64,000 nt of DNA from Marinobacter sp. es.048 (GTDB lineage: Bacteria > Pseudomonadota > Gammaproteobacteria > Pseudomonadales > Oleiphilaceae). Under the pieces are notes generated by a model, which was not told where the DNA came from, ran no database searches, and saw only the letters and a program-made list of their open reading frames with translations. Shown one piece after another: positions 29,648 through 40,616 of the stretch. The stretch is taken from positions 1,178,001-1,242,000 of the forward strand of contig NZ_FYFA01000002.1 in assembly GCF_900188435.1 (NCBI RefSeq). The letters run 5' to 3'. Position numbers and translations under genes: made by a program. The number at the start of each line of letters is the position of its first letter. Positions within the stretch are counted from its first letter, which is position 1.

Positions 29648-30901
29648 ATGAACGATCAATATCTCAAGTCCATGATCAACCTGATTCCAGACGCCGCGAT
29701 TCTGGTCAATCGAGACCAGAATATCGTTGCTGCAAATCTCAAAGCGGCCGGAATTTTCCAGACCAGAGTAGAAGAACTTCTGAACGCGCCACTGGATATC
29801 CTGATCCCGGAATCATCCGTGGACGTCCACAGAAACCACGCTGATGCCTTTCTGAACCAGCAGCAAACCCGGCCCATGGGCGCAGGGCTCCGGTTAAATG
29901 GCAGACGCAGCGACGGTTCAGAGGTTCCGATCGACATCATGCTTAACCGGATCAGATACGAATCCGTGGACTACGGCATTGCCATTATTCGTGATGACTC
30001 GGAAAAAACCGAAATCGAAGTGATGAAGGAAAAACTCCAGGCCGCCAATACTCGCCTGAGCAGAGCGCAGGAAGTCGGCGGTATGGCCTGGTGGGAAAGC
30101 GATCTTCGCTCTGGCCAGATGCTCTGGTCGGCCATGATGCCGCGTATTCTTGGGCTTCAGCAAAACGAACAGCCATCATTTAGCGCAATCCGGAAGATTT
30201 GTCTGCCCGAGGACAGGAACCAGCTCGACGCCATTCACGGATTCTCGGGAACCGTGTCCGGAAAAACCGTCCGTTACAGGATTCAAAAGCCGGATGGCGA
30301 GGTTCGCTGGATTGAAGAGACCTGCCATCAGGAGAGGGACGACCTGTTGATGGGCGTGCTTCGTGACATCACGGAACAGAAGAATCTCGAAGAAAAGTTA
30401 CGGAGAGAGTCGGTTACCGACGAGCTTACCGGCTTGTTCAACCGCAAACAGTTCAATCGGGATCTGAAAAGCGCCTATTCGACGTTTGTTCGGTCAGGCA
30501 TCAACTCTGCCATCCTTACTTACGACTTTGACCATTTCAAGAACATCAACGATGTCTACGGGCACGCCATGGGAGACGAGGTCCTCAGCCAGGCTGCCAG
30601 TCTGGTCAAGGACCAGCTCCGACCATCCGATCACGCTTACCGGCTCGGCGGCGAAGAATTCGCCATCTTGCTGGGTGATACCAGCCTGGTTAATGCCCGG
30701 AATTTCGCCGAGCGAATTCGGAAAACTATTCAGAAAGCCCGCTTTCGGGTGGGGGATGTCCGGGCATGCGCCACGATCAGCATCGGCATCGCGCAGTTTC
30801 GGCCTTCAGACAGCTGTTTTGAGGATGCTCTCAAACGAACGGATGAAGCACTTTATCAGAGCAAAACTATTGGTCGGGATATGGTCAGCATAATCGAGTA
30901 A
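29648..30901 (+). CDS. PAS-PAS-GGDEF diguanylate cyclase
   Basis: 417 aa, soluble. PAS domains lie at about 8-118 and 140-245 (the latter ending in VLRDITEQKNLEEKL). The GGDEF domain has DELTGLFNRKQF, DFDHFKNINDVYGH, and an intact GGEEF at 334-338. RPSD (325-328) five residues before the active site is a canonical RxxD inhibitory site, so product feedback is expected. It is last in the kinase operon. It should convert two GTP to c-di-GMP in response to a PAS signal. Confidence 0.93.
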   Translation: MNDQYLKSMINLIPDAAILVNRDQNIVAANLKAAGIFQTRVEELLNAPLDILIPESSVDVHRNHADAFLNQQQTRPMGAGLRLNGRRSDGSEVPIDIMLNRIRYESVDYGIAIIRDDSEKTEIEVMKEKLQAANTRLSRAQEVGGMAWWESDLRSGQMLWSAMMPRILGLQQNEQPSFSAIRKICLPEDRNQLDAIHGFSGTVSGKTVRYRIQKPDGEVRWIEETCHQERDDLLMGVLRDITEQKNLEEKLRRESVTDELTGLFNRKQFNRDLKSAYSTFVRSGINSAILTYDFDHFKNINDVYGHAMGDEVLSQAASLVKDQLRPSDHAYRLGGEEFAILLGDTSLVNARNFAERIRKTIQKARFRVGDVRACATISIGIAQFRPSDSCFEDALKRTDEALYQSKTIGRDMVSIIE

Positions 30902-31056
30902 CAACCTCTGCAGTCCACAGGAGAGAACGGCAAACCCAGCCATCGGGCGAAGTCATAAGACGCCAGTCGTTGGTCCCGTTCAGTTGAAATGGTTCGGGAT
31001 CTGTTGCACCGGGATCAGTTACTTTTCACGTTTAGCCACGGAGTCTAAAGACGCTC

Positions 31057-32628
31057 ATGAGTGATTTTTTTGGAAATCTTTCCGTTGGAAAAAAATTGGC
31101 GATCAGTTTCGCCGTTCTTCTGCTGCTTCTGGCTGTCGTATCCGGAGTCAGTTTTTTTTCACTCAGCGATTACAACCGAGGTGTTTCGATAGTAAAGCAA
31201 GCCAACACCGCTGAAATTGATCTGCTCGAGGCGGAGAGAGATGAAAGAAACTTTTCCATAACACAGGAGCCAGAATACATAGAACGCGCCCTAACCGCGG
31301 TCAACGATGCAAAAACTGCGCTTACACCGCTGGTAGAAATGAACAAGGAAGGAAGTGAAGACCGGCAAAAAGCCGAAAAGATCCTTGAAGGTGTCATGTC
31401 CTACGAGGCGCTTTTGAGGAATTACGAAACGGACATCTCGGGATCGCCAGACCTTGTCAAATCTCTGGAAGAGCAGATGTATACTGTTGCAACCGGCACT
31501 GTCGACCTTATGGAAGAGCTTAAGTACACAGAGCAGGAACAGTTGCAGCAAGTGTACGATCTTGCGATCAAAGAGATTGCAGTCGTAACCCTCATTGCCC
31601 TGCTGATTGCCATCACTCTTGCCTGGGTCCTGACCCGATCAATCACCGGCCCGATTAATGAAGCCGTCGGAATTGCCAACAAGGTTGCCTCTGGGGATCT
31701 GACTGTGAATGTCCAAAGCCAGCGTGGCGACGAGTTCGGTCAGTTGCTTGCCGCATTCGGCACAATGATAACTAACCTGAGAGAGCTGATCAGGGAAATC
31801 GAAACCGGCGCCGCCAGTATTGCCTCTTCTTCAGAGGAACTTTCGACGGTAACTAATCAGACCAGCAAGGGCGTTGCCGACCAGCAATCACAGACCGATC
31901 AGGTGGCAACCGCCATGAATGAAATGGTCTCGACCGTAAATGAGGTTGCTCGGAGCGCAGAAGCGGCCTTTGAGGCCGCCAATCAAGCCAGCGAGAAATC
32001 CGGTCACGGGGAAAAGGCCGTGCGGGAGACCCTGGAGCTCGTTGCAGAACTGAACAAACAGAGCAGCAATGTCATGGAACTGTTGACTGGCTTGCAAGCG
32101 GAAACCAATAACATTGGTACGGTTCTGGATGTCATAAAATCAGTCGCGGAGCAAACCAATTTGCTGGCACTGAACGCCGCTATTGAGGCCGCCAGGGCTG
32201 GCGAACAGGGTCGCGGCTTTGCTGTAGTAGCCGACGAAGTGCGGTCATTGGCGCAACGCACTCAGAGTTCCGCAGCTGAGATTGAAACCCTGATTACTAA
32301 TCTGGTCACCAGCGCAGAAACCTCTGTTGCCAGTATGGAAACTGGCACAAAGCTCGCCGAGCAAACGCTGGAGCGGGCACAATTGGCAGGCACTTCCATT
32401 CAGGAAATGGCAGAAGGGGTCGAAGAGATCCGCCGACACAACAGCCAGATTGCAACCGCTGCTGAAGAGCAGAGCTCCGTGGCGGAAGAAATTAACCAGA
32501 ATGTCACACTGATTCGTGATGTGGGTGATCAATCCGCCGCGTCTACCGAACAGGTGTCGGCAGCCAGTGAGGAGCTTGCGCGACTCGCAGAAGGGCTCAA
32601 TACGCAGGTCGCCCGATTCAAGGTCTGA
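31057..32628 (+). CDS. methyl-accepting chemotaxis protein with helical periplasmic sensor
   Basis: 523 aa. TM1 (about 12-34) and TM2 (about 175-198) bound a ~140-residue all-helical periplasmic domain of the four-helix-bundle/HBM kind, with [10 protein letters not shown] typical of such sensors. HAMP and the methyl-accepting signalling domain follow, including [19 protein letters not shown]. It has no C-terminal pentapeptide tether. It is 155 bp after the cyclase, so it probably has its own promoter. The ligand is unknown. Confidence 0.92.
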   Translation: MSDFFGNLSVGKKLAISFAVLLLLLAVVSGVSFFSLSDYNRGVSIVKQANTAEIDLLEAERDERNFSITQEPEYIERALTAVNDAKTALTPLVEMNKEGSEDRQKAEKILEGVMSYEALLRNYETDISGSPDLVKSLEEQMYTVATGTVDLMEELKYTEQEQLQQVYDLAIKEIAVVTLIALLIAITLAWVLTRSITGPINEAVGIANKVASGDLTVNVQSQRGDEFGQLLAAFGTMITNLRELIREIETGAASIASSSEELSTVTNQTSKGVADQQSQTDQVATAMNEMVSTVNEVARSAEAAFEAANQASEKSGHGEKAVRETLELVAELNKQSSNVMELLTGLQAETNNIGTVLDVIKSVAEQTNLLALNAAIEAARAGEQGRGFAVVADEVRSLAQRTQSSAAEIETLITNLVTSAETSVASMETGTKLAEQTLERAQLAGTSIQEMAEGVEEIRRHNSQIATAAEEQSSVAEEINQNVTLIRDVGDQSAASTEQVSAASEELARLAEGLNTQVARFKV

Positions 32629-32703
32629 TATCGAAAAGCAGCGACGAAAAGATAACCGGGCTCAGAAGGGCCCGGGCCTGTCCAGGCTCGGGTGCCGGTC
32701 CGG

Positions 32704-33744
32704 TCAAGCAGGTGTAGCATCCGACGATGTATACCAGTATTTTGTTCGCCAGGATGAATTAGCATCCACCACCCAGACTTTTTCAGCGCGCTCCAAGAGC
32801 GCCTCCAGGCCCTCAATAGTCTCACTGGGGTACTCACCAAAATGATCGTGGTAATAAGACGAAAAACGGCCCGCATGGTTGAAACCCCAGTTTAGCGCAT
32901 GGTTCGCCACCAAAGGATCCTTGCGGTACCCACAAATCAACGATTCCCGGGCCTTGACCAATCGCCGCGCGCGACAATAGCTGTACGGCGTCAAACCTGT
33001 GTATTTCTTCAGAAGGTAATAGAAATTCCTGAGACTCATTCCGGAGTCTCTAGCGATCCGGTCCAGATCTACGCCGGTTTTCAAATGGTCATTGATCAGT
33101 TCCAGTGCCCGGCATAGCCGACGTTCCTCTCCCACCAGCACGGCCGGCCCTCGGGTCCTGAACGCTGCATGGTTCCCGGCAATAAATTGGTGTAACGCTT
33201 TACCAAACCGACTCGTCCGCTCCACTGCATGCGCGTGATCCCGAAAAAACGGGGTTTCGACCAGATAACTCTCGAGAAGAGTGACAAGTTCCGGATCCCC
33301 GGGCTTCAGGTTCATCTTTTCGCTGCTGAAAACCGACTGACCGGGCTGAACAATGAAGAGATGAACGTTTGCAGACAGTCGTGCATAAAATTCAACACCT
33401 TTGTCGAGCACGAAAGGAGCGCCTGGCGCACTGACAAAATGCTTACCACCAACCTCGAATTCAACTGTCCCCTGCAAAGGCATGATGATCGCAGAGGTGG
33501 CAGCATTCGCCCCAAAGATGCTGGAGGCAGAGCTGAGATAAAACCCACAAACGTTCACAGCGTCGGTTTCAAGAAAGGCCAACCGGCCGGAGAAACTGCC
33601 GGGATCGCCAGATAGGTCAACTTCCATTGAAAGCCGCGGGCTACGAGTCAGAGCCTGGAGGGAAGACAACCAGTTTTCCGGGATATCAGTCTTTAAACGA
33701 AGGTAATGTTCGAGGACGTAGGACTGGGTACTGCAGGACCGCAT
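32704..33744 (-). CDS. AraC-family transcriptional regulator
   Basis: 346 aa. An N-terminal cupin-like sensing region (about 1-215) resembles AraC-binding-like activators of the OruR/AlkS-style class. The C-terminal double helix-turn-helix (about 240-320) includes LDRIARDSGMSLRNFYYLLK, YTGLTPYSYCRARRL and the late NWGFNHAGRFSSYYHDHFGEYPSE segment typical of AraC proteins. No catabolic cluster is adjacent; its target could be the acyl-CoA dehydrogenase region but nothing shows this. The start is ATG at 33744. Confidence 0.9.
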   Translation of the reverse strand: MRSCSTQSYVLEHYLRLKTDIPENWLSSLQALTRSPRLSMEVDLSGDPGSFSGRLAFLETDAVNVCGFYLSSASSIFGANAATSAIIMPLQGTVEFEVGGKHFVSAPGAPFVLDKGVEFYARLSANVHLFIVQPGQSVFSSEKMNLKPGDPELVTLLESYLVETPFFRDHAHAVERTSRFGKALHQFIAGNHAAFRTRGPAVLVGEERRLCRALELINDHLKTGVDLDRIARDSGMSLRNFYYLLKKYTGLTPYSYCRARRLVKARESLICGYRKDPLVANHALNWGFNHAGRFSSYYHDHFGEYPSETIEGLEALLERAEKVWVVDANSSWRTKYWYTSSDATPA

Positions 33745-33902
33745 GGAAAACTCCGATTAGATACGCATGCTACACGACATCCGTTGTCGGAGTTTACATA
33801 GAGCTACACCGTGTCACATAGCCAAATTTTGCAATTGTTAGTTTTCTTGCGCAAATGCAGTACCAAAGTATTGTGCGTTGATCCGGCCACGCTTATTTCA
33901 AA

Positions 33903-35183
33903 TCAATTGAGCAGCGCCACAAGATACCCAGACAAACGCTGGTAGCTATACTCCACCCGCGCATAAGCGGAATTGGGAATGACCTCGAATTCGCGTCCAC
34001 GGCATCCTCTTGCGGGGTACAGTTACTGATGCCTACCGCAAACGTCACGGCCTCCGCCTCACTGCCCTGCTCTGAAAGCCGATAACCCGGAAATACAGAG
34101 GACGAATTTGCCATGTCCGGAACCAGCGTGCGGGTCTTGCCGGTGTCATACTCTGCAACCAGCTCTGCCAGCTCACCACTGTCCTTTGTCCAGCTGTAGT
34201 TTACCTCGGGGTTACCGCCAACCTCCGTTGAGCCCGCTGAAATCCCGCGATACTGATGACAGGTGATGCTGGTCTCGAAATAGGCACGGCGGTTGTCCCA
34301 GTCGAAAATCAGACGCTCATCCGTTCCATCTTCATCGAAATTCAAGCGGCTCTGCTCCGACAGTGCGGCAGAAGGCAGCCACTGGGTTTGCAGGTTCGCC
34401 ATATAGCCATTTACACCGATCAGGCGCGCCAACTCCGGCATGGACGGTGACAGACAACCATTCGCCGAGACGGATAGCAGGCGCCCGCTCTCACTGTAAT
34501 CGAAGGCCAGCTCGGCGGAGATCTGCAGGCCTGAGCGATTGGCAGGCAGGGCATCCTGGCTGAAAGGCTCGGCGTATACCTTCTGGCTGGTCAGCAGCAC
34601 CGGCTCGCTTAATTCCATATCCACTTCGGGCAGGGTCAGGGCGTCGACATCGACATTGGCAAAGTCACCCTGAGCGGCAGTATCAACCACCGCAATAACG
34701 TCCGCGGCATTCTGAATCAGAGAGACTCCCAGCAGAAACGCCGCTTCCCTGCTCAGGAATCTCGCCGTTGCGCGTTTCCTCAAGGGTTTTGCCTGACAGG
34801 GCGACGGCATGTAACGGATAGTTCCTGGGATCAAGATCCGGGCCCACGGAAGGGGGCAAAACCAACGCAGAGATGTCCATCGTGAAACGACCACCGGCAC
34901 CGCTCATTGCCTTGGGCTCACCAGAGGCAAGGGTGACTTCGCTGCCGTTACCCAGTTCAATGACCAGAGGCCCCGGCGTGAACTGACTGTCACCATCCAT
35001 ATCCAGCCAGACCCTGGCGTTGTTCAGGTATCCGTCGATAACCTTGCCGGTATAGGGCGCCGGTTCACTGTACTCCACACCATCAAAATCCCGCCCGTCC
35101 ACGGGCAGTTCATCGCATTCCTCGCCGCAACCGGCCAGGGCGAGGGAGAGAACAGACATAGAGAAACCGATCAGGCGTTTCAT
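33903..35183 (-). pseudogene. lipoprotein gene with two compensating frameshifts
   Basis: The N-terminus has a signal peptide with lipobox LALAGC and continues with GKVIDGYLNNARVWLDMDGD, an EF-hand-like acidic turn of a type seen in secreted calcium-binding lipoproteins. Near 34747-34749 the sensible reading moves one base downstream: removing one base from that C run (plus strand) would join GEIPEQ to EAAFLLGVSLIQNAADV. Near 33996-34003 it moves back, giving GREFEVIPNSAYARVEYSYQ and a stop at 33903, in frame with the start. The full product would be about 426 aa. It may be decaying, or the two indels may be sequencing errors. Without correction there are two ORFs, 34683-35183 and 33893-34900. 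Function is unknown. Confidence 0.7.
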
Positions 35184-35286
35184 CGCGGCAACCGTTTGTC
35201 CTTGTTAGAGGTTGTGCCGCTTCTTTAGGGGAAGTGATGGCCGGAGACCTTGATAGGCTTGGCAATTTGTGAAGTTTGGTAACAGC

Positions 35287-37032
35287 TCAGGACGAGCAGC
35301 TGTAATGGGAAAACCCGCCGAGATCGAACAGCTCGAGGGGCTTTAGCCGGTAGAAACGATGCTCAACCCGATCCGATTGCTCGTCATAGGGTTGAAGCAA
35401 TACTTTTTGCAGTTCCCTCAGTGGCAGGTAATCACCTTCGGCAGCTTGCTGATAGGCCGGGACCACGAACCACTCGCGCATGGTATATTTCGGGTTCATG
35501 AGTTTCATGTTTTGGGAGAGCTCCTCGCGGAGCCGGGAACCGTCGCCCGCTCCGTCGATTCCAATCTGGGACTTCCACTTGGCAAGCCATTCGGACCAGC
35601 GCTTGAGCAGCCCTTCCGAATCAGCTCCACCTGCTTCATCCAGTGACCTGTAAAAGCTCTGCTTTATTGGCTCAATATCGTCGGGTACCGAGGACAGCTC
35701 ACGAAAGAAAATGGTGTAATCCACCGGGGTTCGGCTCATCAGCATCATCAGCTCCCGGAAGAGTTCGGCGTCAAAACCTTTCAGCCCCAGTTTCGCTGAC
35801 CACATCCTTTGCATTTCCGCCCGCATCACCTCCGGAAAACCTTTCTGAATCTCGTCGAGTTGAGCCAGTTCGTCTTCATGGCCATTGAGCAGAGGCCGCA
35901 AGGCCGAGCAAAAACTCTTGAAGTTCTGCTCAGCGGCCGCCGGTTGATTCAGGAAAGCGAAGTGTTGCCCGCCACCGGTCCACGGTTGATAAAACGGCTC
36001 AAACACTTCGCAGAAGCCGAAAGGTCCGTAGTCCAGTGTGAAGCCGCCAGCGGCGCAGTTGTCGCTGTTGAAATTGCCCTGGCAATAGCCGACGCGGATC
36101 CAGTTCGCCACCAGCGAGGCAAGGCGGCCGCGGAACTCCCTTGCAAGCATGACGACTTTCGCGGGAGTCGCGAGCGTCTGGTCAATGACCCCGCTGTACT
36201 CCCGATCAATCAGGTGCAGCACCAGCTGTTCGAGTTCTTCGATCGCTCGAGCGTGCTCCTGCTTTCTGGCCCTGCGACCAAAGAGTTCGAGCTGGCCAAC
36301 CCGGATGAAGGAAGGGGCAACGCGGGTGGAAATGGCAACCGGCTCTGAAATAAGCTGGTCGGGATCCCGGGAATGGGAGCCCTCGGAGTACCAGGGACGC
36401 CGCACCCTCTCCGTTTTCGAGACATAAAGACTCAGTGATCGCGAGGTCGGCACACCCAGGGCGTGCATGTGCTCTTGCGCCAGGAATTCACGGACGCTGG
36501 AGCGCAGAACGGCGCGTCCATCGGCGCCGCGACAGTATGGCGTCCGTCCCCCGCCCTTTAATTGCATTTCCCAGCGTCGACCGTTGATAACCGTTTCCAG
36601 TACCGAAATGGCACGGCCGTCGCCATAGCCGTTGCCAGTCTGAAACGGACACTGCTGGGTGTATTCGGTGCCGTAGATGGAGAGCGCATAGCCACACGCC
36701 CAACCGACTTTGCTCATGGGCTCCGGCACGAGTGAGAGGTCTCCGGAGAACATCCGGATAAAATCATCAGACCGGGCCAGGCTGTCTGCAAAGCCCAATT
36801 CTCGGAACAAACTTTCACTGTGGGCGACGTAATCGGGGGTCTTGATGGGCGTTGGCCTGACCGGAACGTAATGCCCTGAAAAGACCTCCCTCGGCTTGCA
36901 GTCAACGCCATCGGGAGTGGCATCAGGATCGCAGGCCAGACTATTCATCAGCGAATAGTCTGCCATCGGTGCAAGCCCTTCGAGGCTGGTCACTTCCTGG
37001 CTGGATTCTCCAGACAACTGATTATCCATCAT
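35287..37032 (-). CDS. selO: protein adenylyltransferase SelO (YdiU family)
   Basis: 581 aa pseudokinase-fold enzyme that transfers AMP to Ser/Thr/Tyr of proteins. Family signatures [52 protein letters not shown] and the C-terminal SHYSCSS (Cys where eukaryotic SelO has selenocysteine) are present. It is about 100 residues longer than E. coli YdiU, including an extra N-terminal segment. GGAG lies 5 bp before the first of two adjacent ATG codons (37032, 37029). SelO acts in redox stress responses in other organisms. Confidence 0.92.
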   Translation of the reverse strand: MMDNQLSGESSQEVTSLEGLAPMADYSLMNSLACDPDATPDGVDCKPREVFSGHYVPVRPTPIKTPDYVAHSESLFRELGFADSLARSDDFIRMFSGDLSLVPEPMSKVGWACGYALSIYGTEYTQQCPFQTGNGYGDGRAISVLETVINGRRWEMQLKGGGRTPYCRGADGRAVLRSSVREFLAQEHMHALGVPTSRSLSLYVSKTERVRRPWYSEGSHSRDPDQLISEPVAISTRVAPSFIRVGQLELFGRRARKQEHARAIEELEQLVLHLIDREYSGVIDQTLATPAKVVMLAREFRGRLASLVANWIRVGYCQGNFNSDNCAAGGFTLDYGPFGFCEVFEPFYQPWTGGGQHFAFLNQPAAAEQNFKSFCSALRPLLNGHEDELAQLDEIQKGFPEVMRAEMQRMWSAKLGLKGFDAELFRELMMLMSRTPVDYTIFFRELSSVPDDIEPIKQSFYRSLDEAGGADSEGLLKRWSEWLAKWKSQIGIDGAGDGSRLREELSQNMKLMNPKYTMREWFVVPAYQQAAEGDYLPLRELQKVLLQPYDEQSDRVEHRFYRLKPLELFDLGGFSHYSCSS

Positions 37033-37110
37033 TGCGTCTCCTGATCCAGAAGAACGGGCAGTGCTGGCACTGCCTTCGACCGCCCATCTGGCCAGAACCC
37101 CGGGCCCTGC

Positions 37111-38250
37111 TCAGAATGAACGGGCGACGATTTCCTTCATGATTTCATTGGTGCCGGCATAGATGCGCTGCACCCGTGAGTCTGCCCATGCCCGGGCAAT
37201 CGGGTACTCCCACATGTAACCATAGCCACCGTGAAGCTGCACGCACTCATCCATCACCTTGCATTGCAGGTCTGTGGTGAGCTGCTTCAACATCGCCGCG
37301 GTGGGGATGTCGAGCTTCTTATCCAGATGCAGCTCCAGGCACCGATCGGTGAACACCCGGGCAGCGGTAATTTCCGCCTTCATTTCCGCCATCTTGAAGC
37401 GGGTATTCTGGAACGCAATCACCGGCTTGCCGAAGGCGTTGCGCTCCTTGACGTAATCCAGGGTCCATTGCCAGGCAGCTTCAGCCGCGGCCACAGCACC
37501 CAGGGCCACCTGGAGACGCTCGGCCGCCAGTTCCTGCATGAGCTGGAAAAAGCCCTGTCCCTCACCTGGACCAATCAGGTTTCCTGCAGGCACTTTCACA
37601 TCCTGAAAGAACAGCTCGGAGGTGTCCTGGGCCTTCATACCAACCTTGTTCAGGTTCTGGCCTTTCTCGAAACCTTCCCACGCGGTTTCCACCATGAACA
37701 GACTGATGCCTTTGGCGCCTTCCTTGGGATCGGTCTTGGCAACAACAATAACCACATCGGCAAGCTGGCCGTTGGTGATGAACGTTTTGGAACCATTAAG
37801 CACATAATGGTCGCCGTTTTTCACCGCCGTGGTTTTCACGCCCTGCAGATCCGAGCCGGCACCCGGTTCAGTCATGGCAATGGCGCCGATCATCTCACCG
37901 CTGGCCAGTTTGGGCAGATAGTGATTTTTGAGTTCGTCGGAGCCGTAGTTGAGCACGTAAGGCGCAACAATATCAGAGTGCAGGCCCCAGCCTATCCCCG
38001 TCAAGCCGGCACTGGCTACCTCTTCAATCACCACCGCGCTGTACCGGAAATCCGCGCCTACACCACCAAACTCTTCCGGCAGGCAAGGGCAAAGGAAACC
38101 CAGCTCACCAGCTTTCTGCCAGAGCTCGCGGCTAACCTGGCCGTCTTTCTCCCACTGATCATGGTAAGGCGCTGCCTCCTGTTCCAGAAATTTGCGGACA
38201 GAATCGCGAAAGCCTTCAAGGTCGGCGTCGAAGAGAGTGCGTGGAATCAT
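37111..38250 (-). CDS. acyl-CoA dehydrogenase (long-chain type)
   Basis: 379 aa from ATG 38250, preceded by GAGG; an upstream start would add 15 unlikely residues. Motifs include ITEPGAGSDLQG-like AMTEPGAGSDLQGVKT, LNGSKTFITNG and YAGTNEIMKEIVARSF at the end. That last motif resembles mammalian long-chain ACAD (no Glu after Tyr), and the catalytic base would be the Glu in AAERLQVA of helix G, as in that subfamily. It should oxidise acyl-CoA to enoyl-CoA with FAD in beta-oxidation. Chain length is not provable here. Confidence 0.92.
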   Translation of the reverse strand: MIPRTLFDADLEGFRDSVRKFLEQEAAPYHDQWEKDGQVSRELWQKAGELGFLCPCLPEEFGGVGADFRYSAVVIEEVASAGLTGIGWGLHSDIVAPYVLNYGSDELKNHYLPKLASGEMIGAIAMTEPGAGSDLQGVKTTAVKNGDHYVLNGSKTFITNGQLADVVIVVAKTDPKEGAKGISLFMVETAWEGFEKGQNLNKVGMKAQDTSELFFQDVKVPAGNLIGPGEGQGFFQLMQELAAERLQVALGAVAAAEAAWQWTLDYVKERNAFGKPVIAFQNTRFKMAEMKAEITAARVFTDRCLELHLDKKLDIPTAAMLKQLTTDLQCKVMDECVQLHGGYGYMWEYPIARAWADSRVQRIYAGTNEIMKEIVARSF

Positions 38251-38372
38251 GGTGAACCTCGGTGAATAACCTGTGTTGTGATTGTCGTTCACCAAGTCTC
38301 TGCCCGGAGCCCGGTTTGCTCAATGATGAAAAGCATCAATCGGGCTGGCCAAAACCATCGCCCCGGGCGGCC

Positions 38373-39020
38373 TCAGCCCTTGCGCTTATCCTCGGCGCGG
38401 GCTTCGCCCCAGCGGGGCATCAGGTCTTGGGGCAAGTTCAGATGATCGAGGATACGGGCAACAATAAAATCCACCAGATCCTCGATCGACTGGGGCTTGT
38501 GGTAGTAGCCGGGACTCGCCGGCATGATGACGGCACCCATGCGCGTCAGTTTGAGCATGTTCTCCAGATGCACCTCGGAGAAAGGCGCCTCCCGGGGCAC
38601 CAGAATCAGCGGGCGCCGTTCCTTCAGGGCCACATCACCGGCCCGTTCGATCAGGTTGTTGCTGGCACCGGTCGCCAGGGCCGAGAGCGTGCCGGTGCTG
38701 CAGGGACAAACCACCAGCGGCGCTTTCTCCCCGGAACCGGAGGCCGGCGGCGCAAACCAGTCTTCGCGACCAAACACCAGAACCTGGCCCGGTTCCGCGC
38801 CGGCATAGGCCGAGAGAGTCTCCTGCATCGCCGGCGGAGTTCCCGGCAGTTTGAGTTCGGTTTCCGTGGCGATCACCACCTGCGCGGCCCGGCTCACCAT
38901 CACATTGACCCGGCAGCCAGCTGACACCAGGCACTGCAGCAGGCGCAGGCCATACTGGGCACCGGACGCACCGGTGAAGGCCAGGTTGACGGTTGAAGGC
39001 CGGTTCTGGTCATTGGTCAT
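38373..39020 (-). CDS. ubiX: flavin prenyltransferase
   Basis: 215 aa. [20 protein letters not shown] is the FMN/UbiX nucleotide-binding start, and [21 protein letters not shown] and [18 protein letters not shown] follow, all diagnostic. It makes prenylated FMN for the UbiD decarboxylase in ubiquinone synthesis. The ATG at 39020 is chosen over an upstream GTG (39032). It is 46 bp downstream of mpl, and this mpl-ubiX pairing also occurs in pseudomonads. Confidence 0.95.
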   Translation of the reverse strand: MTNDQNRPSTVNLAFTGASGAQYGLRLLQCLVSAGCRVNVMVSRAAQVVIATETELKLPGTPPAMQETLSAYAGAEPGQVLVFGREDWFAPPASGSGEKAPLVVCPCSTGTLSALATGASNNLIERAGDVALKERRPLILVPREAPFSEVHLENMLKLTRMGAVIMPASPGYYHKPQSIEDLVDFIVARILDHLNLPQDLMPRWGEARAEDKRKG

Positions 39021-39066
39021 GGATATCGCCACTTGTCAGTCAGAGGAAGTCGCTGGTTGCGCCGAA

Positions 39067-40461
39067 TCAGCCACGAATACGCTCAAGCTCGGCAATAAGT
39101 TTACTGTGGATACCGCCAAAGCCACCGTTGCTCATGATCACAATGTGGCAGGGGCTGGGAAGATCTTCCAGGGTGCGTGCCAGCAAATCCTCAACCGTAG
39201 CCTCCACCCGGTGCCGATCAGACCCGGCATTCAGGTCCTGCCAACCGGTAATCAACTCCGGCAGCCAGTTCATATCGTTCAGGTTGGCCCACAGAACCCG
39301 GTCTGCAGTTTCCGCACTGGCCAGCAGTGTCTGCTGATGAACGCCCTGCTTCATGGTGTTTGATCGCGGTTCAATCAGCGCCAGGATGGGCTCCTCGCCC
39401 ACCTGGTTCCGCAAGCCTTCAAGGGTGGTGGCAATGGCGGTCGGGTGGTGGGCAAAGTCGTCATACACACGTACGCCGTCTATGTCCGCCAGCAACTCCA
39501 TTCGCCGCTTGACGCCGGAGAACCGGCACAGGGCTGCCACCGCATGATCCGGGGTGACACCCACATGGCGGGCGGCCGCAATGGCAGACAGGGCATTGCG
39601 GACATTATGAAGACCGGTCTGGTCCCACTTCAGGGTCGCCACCGGCTGTTCGTGGTGAATCACCAGAAACCGGCTGCCGTCCTCCGATAGCAGCTCTGCC
39701 CGCCAGTCCGACATGCGCGGGGTCTCACTGCCAATAGCGGTGTCCTGCACCGAACTCCAACAGCCCATTTCCAGAGCATTATCCAGATGGCCGTCCACCG
39801 CCGGACGGATAATCAGGCCCTGGGAAGGGACGGTCCGCACCAGGTGATGGAACTGTCGCTCAATGGCCTCGACGTTTTCGAAAATATCCGCGTGATCAAA
39901 TTCCAGATTATTCAGGATCAGGGTATGGGGACGGTAATGGATGAACTTGGAGCGCTTGTCAAAGAAGGCGCTGTCGTACTCGTCCGCCTCGATCACGAAG
40001 AAGTCGCTGTTGCCGAGGCGCGCTGACACGGGGAAGTCCCGGGGGACACCGCCAACCAGGTATCCCGGTTCAAGCCCGGCCTGATCCAGTATCCACAGCA
40101 GCATGGAGGTTGTCGTGGTCTTGCCATGGGTTCCGGCCACCGCCATTACCCAGCGGTGCCTGAGCACTTCACGGCTCAGCCACTCGGGCCCGGACATATA
40201 GTCAATATTGCGGTTAAGCACCGCTTCGACTTCCGGATTGCCACGGGACATGGCGTTGCCGATCAGCACAAGGTCCGGCTTCGGCTCCAGGTGGTCCGGG
40301 CTATACCCTTCCATCAGGCCGATACCCTGAGACTCCAGCTGGGTGCTCATGGGCGGATAAACGCCCTGATCGGAGCCTGTCACCGTGTGGCCGAGTTCCC
40401 GGGCCAGAACGGCCAGGCTGCCCATGAAAGTGCCACAAATTCCGAGGATATGAATGTGCAT
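39067..40461 (-). CDS. mpl: UDP-MurNAc:L-Ala-gamma-D-Glu-meso-Dap ligase
   Basis: 464 aa from ATG 40461 (MHIHILGICGTFMG), with 11 upstream codons rejected. The Mur ligase P loop AGTHGKTTTTSML, the central domain HADIFENVEAIERQFHHLVR and the C-terminal YDDFAHHPTAIATTLEGLR are present. Mpl reattaches recycled murein tripeptide to UDP-MurNAc, saving three Mur-ligase steps. It diverges from the phosphofructokinase gene. Confidence 0.96.
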   Translation of the reverse strand: MHIHILGICGTFMGSLAVLARELGHTVTGSDQGVYPPMSTQLESQGIGLMEGYSPDHLEPKPDLVLIGNAMSRGNPEVEAVLNRNIDYMSGPEWLSREVLRHRWVMAVAGTHGKTTTTSMLLWILDQAGLEPGYLVGGVPRDFPVSARLGNSDFFVIEADEYDSAFFDKRSKFIHYRPHTLILNNLEFDHADIFENVEAIERQFHHLVRTVPSQGLIIRPAVDGHLDNALEMGCWSSVQDTAIGSETPRMSDWRAELLSEDGSRFLVIHHEQPVATLKWDQTGLHNVRNALSAIAAARHVGVTPDHAVAALCRFSGVKRRMELLADIDGVRVYDDFAHHPTAIATTLEGLRNQVGEEPILALIEPRSNTMKQGVHQQTLLASAETADRVLWANLNDMNWLPELITGWQDLNAGSDRHRVEATVEDLLARTLEDLPSPCHIVIMSNGGFGGIHSKLIAELERIRG

Positions 40462-40616
40462 TCGGCAACTGCCCTCTGAGTTGAAACCCGACAAGCCTCC
40501 CGTATCCGCCCCACCCCGTCAAGAGCCACGCTATCCGCAATCCTGCTCATGAAAATTGCAGGCGATTGGCGTATCATCGGCGGCATTGTCGAACCAGCAG
40601 GAGGCTCCAGCCCGAG

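Noticed and set aside
32660..32695. GC-rich hairpin between the second chemoreceptor and the AraC gene
   Set aside because: Imperfect stem with no T run on either strand.
37231..38265. 344-aa plus-strand open frame
   Set aside because: Lies wholly opposite the acyl-CoA dehydrogenase; no domain seen.
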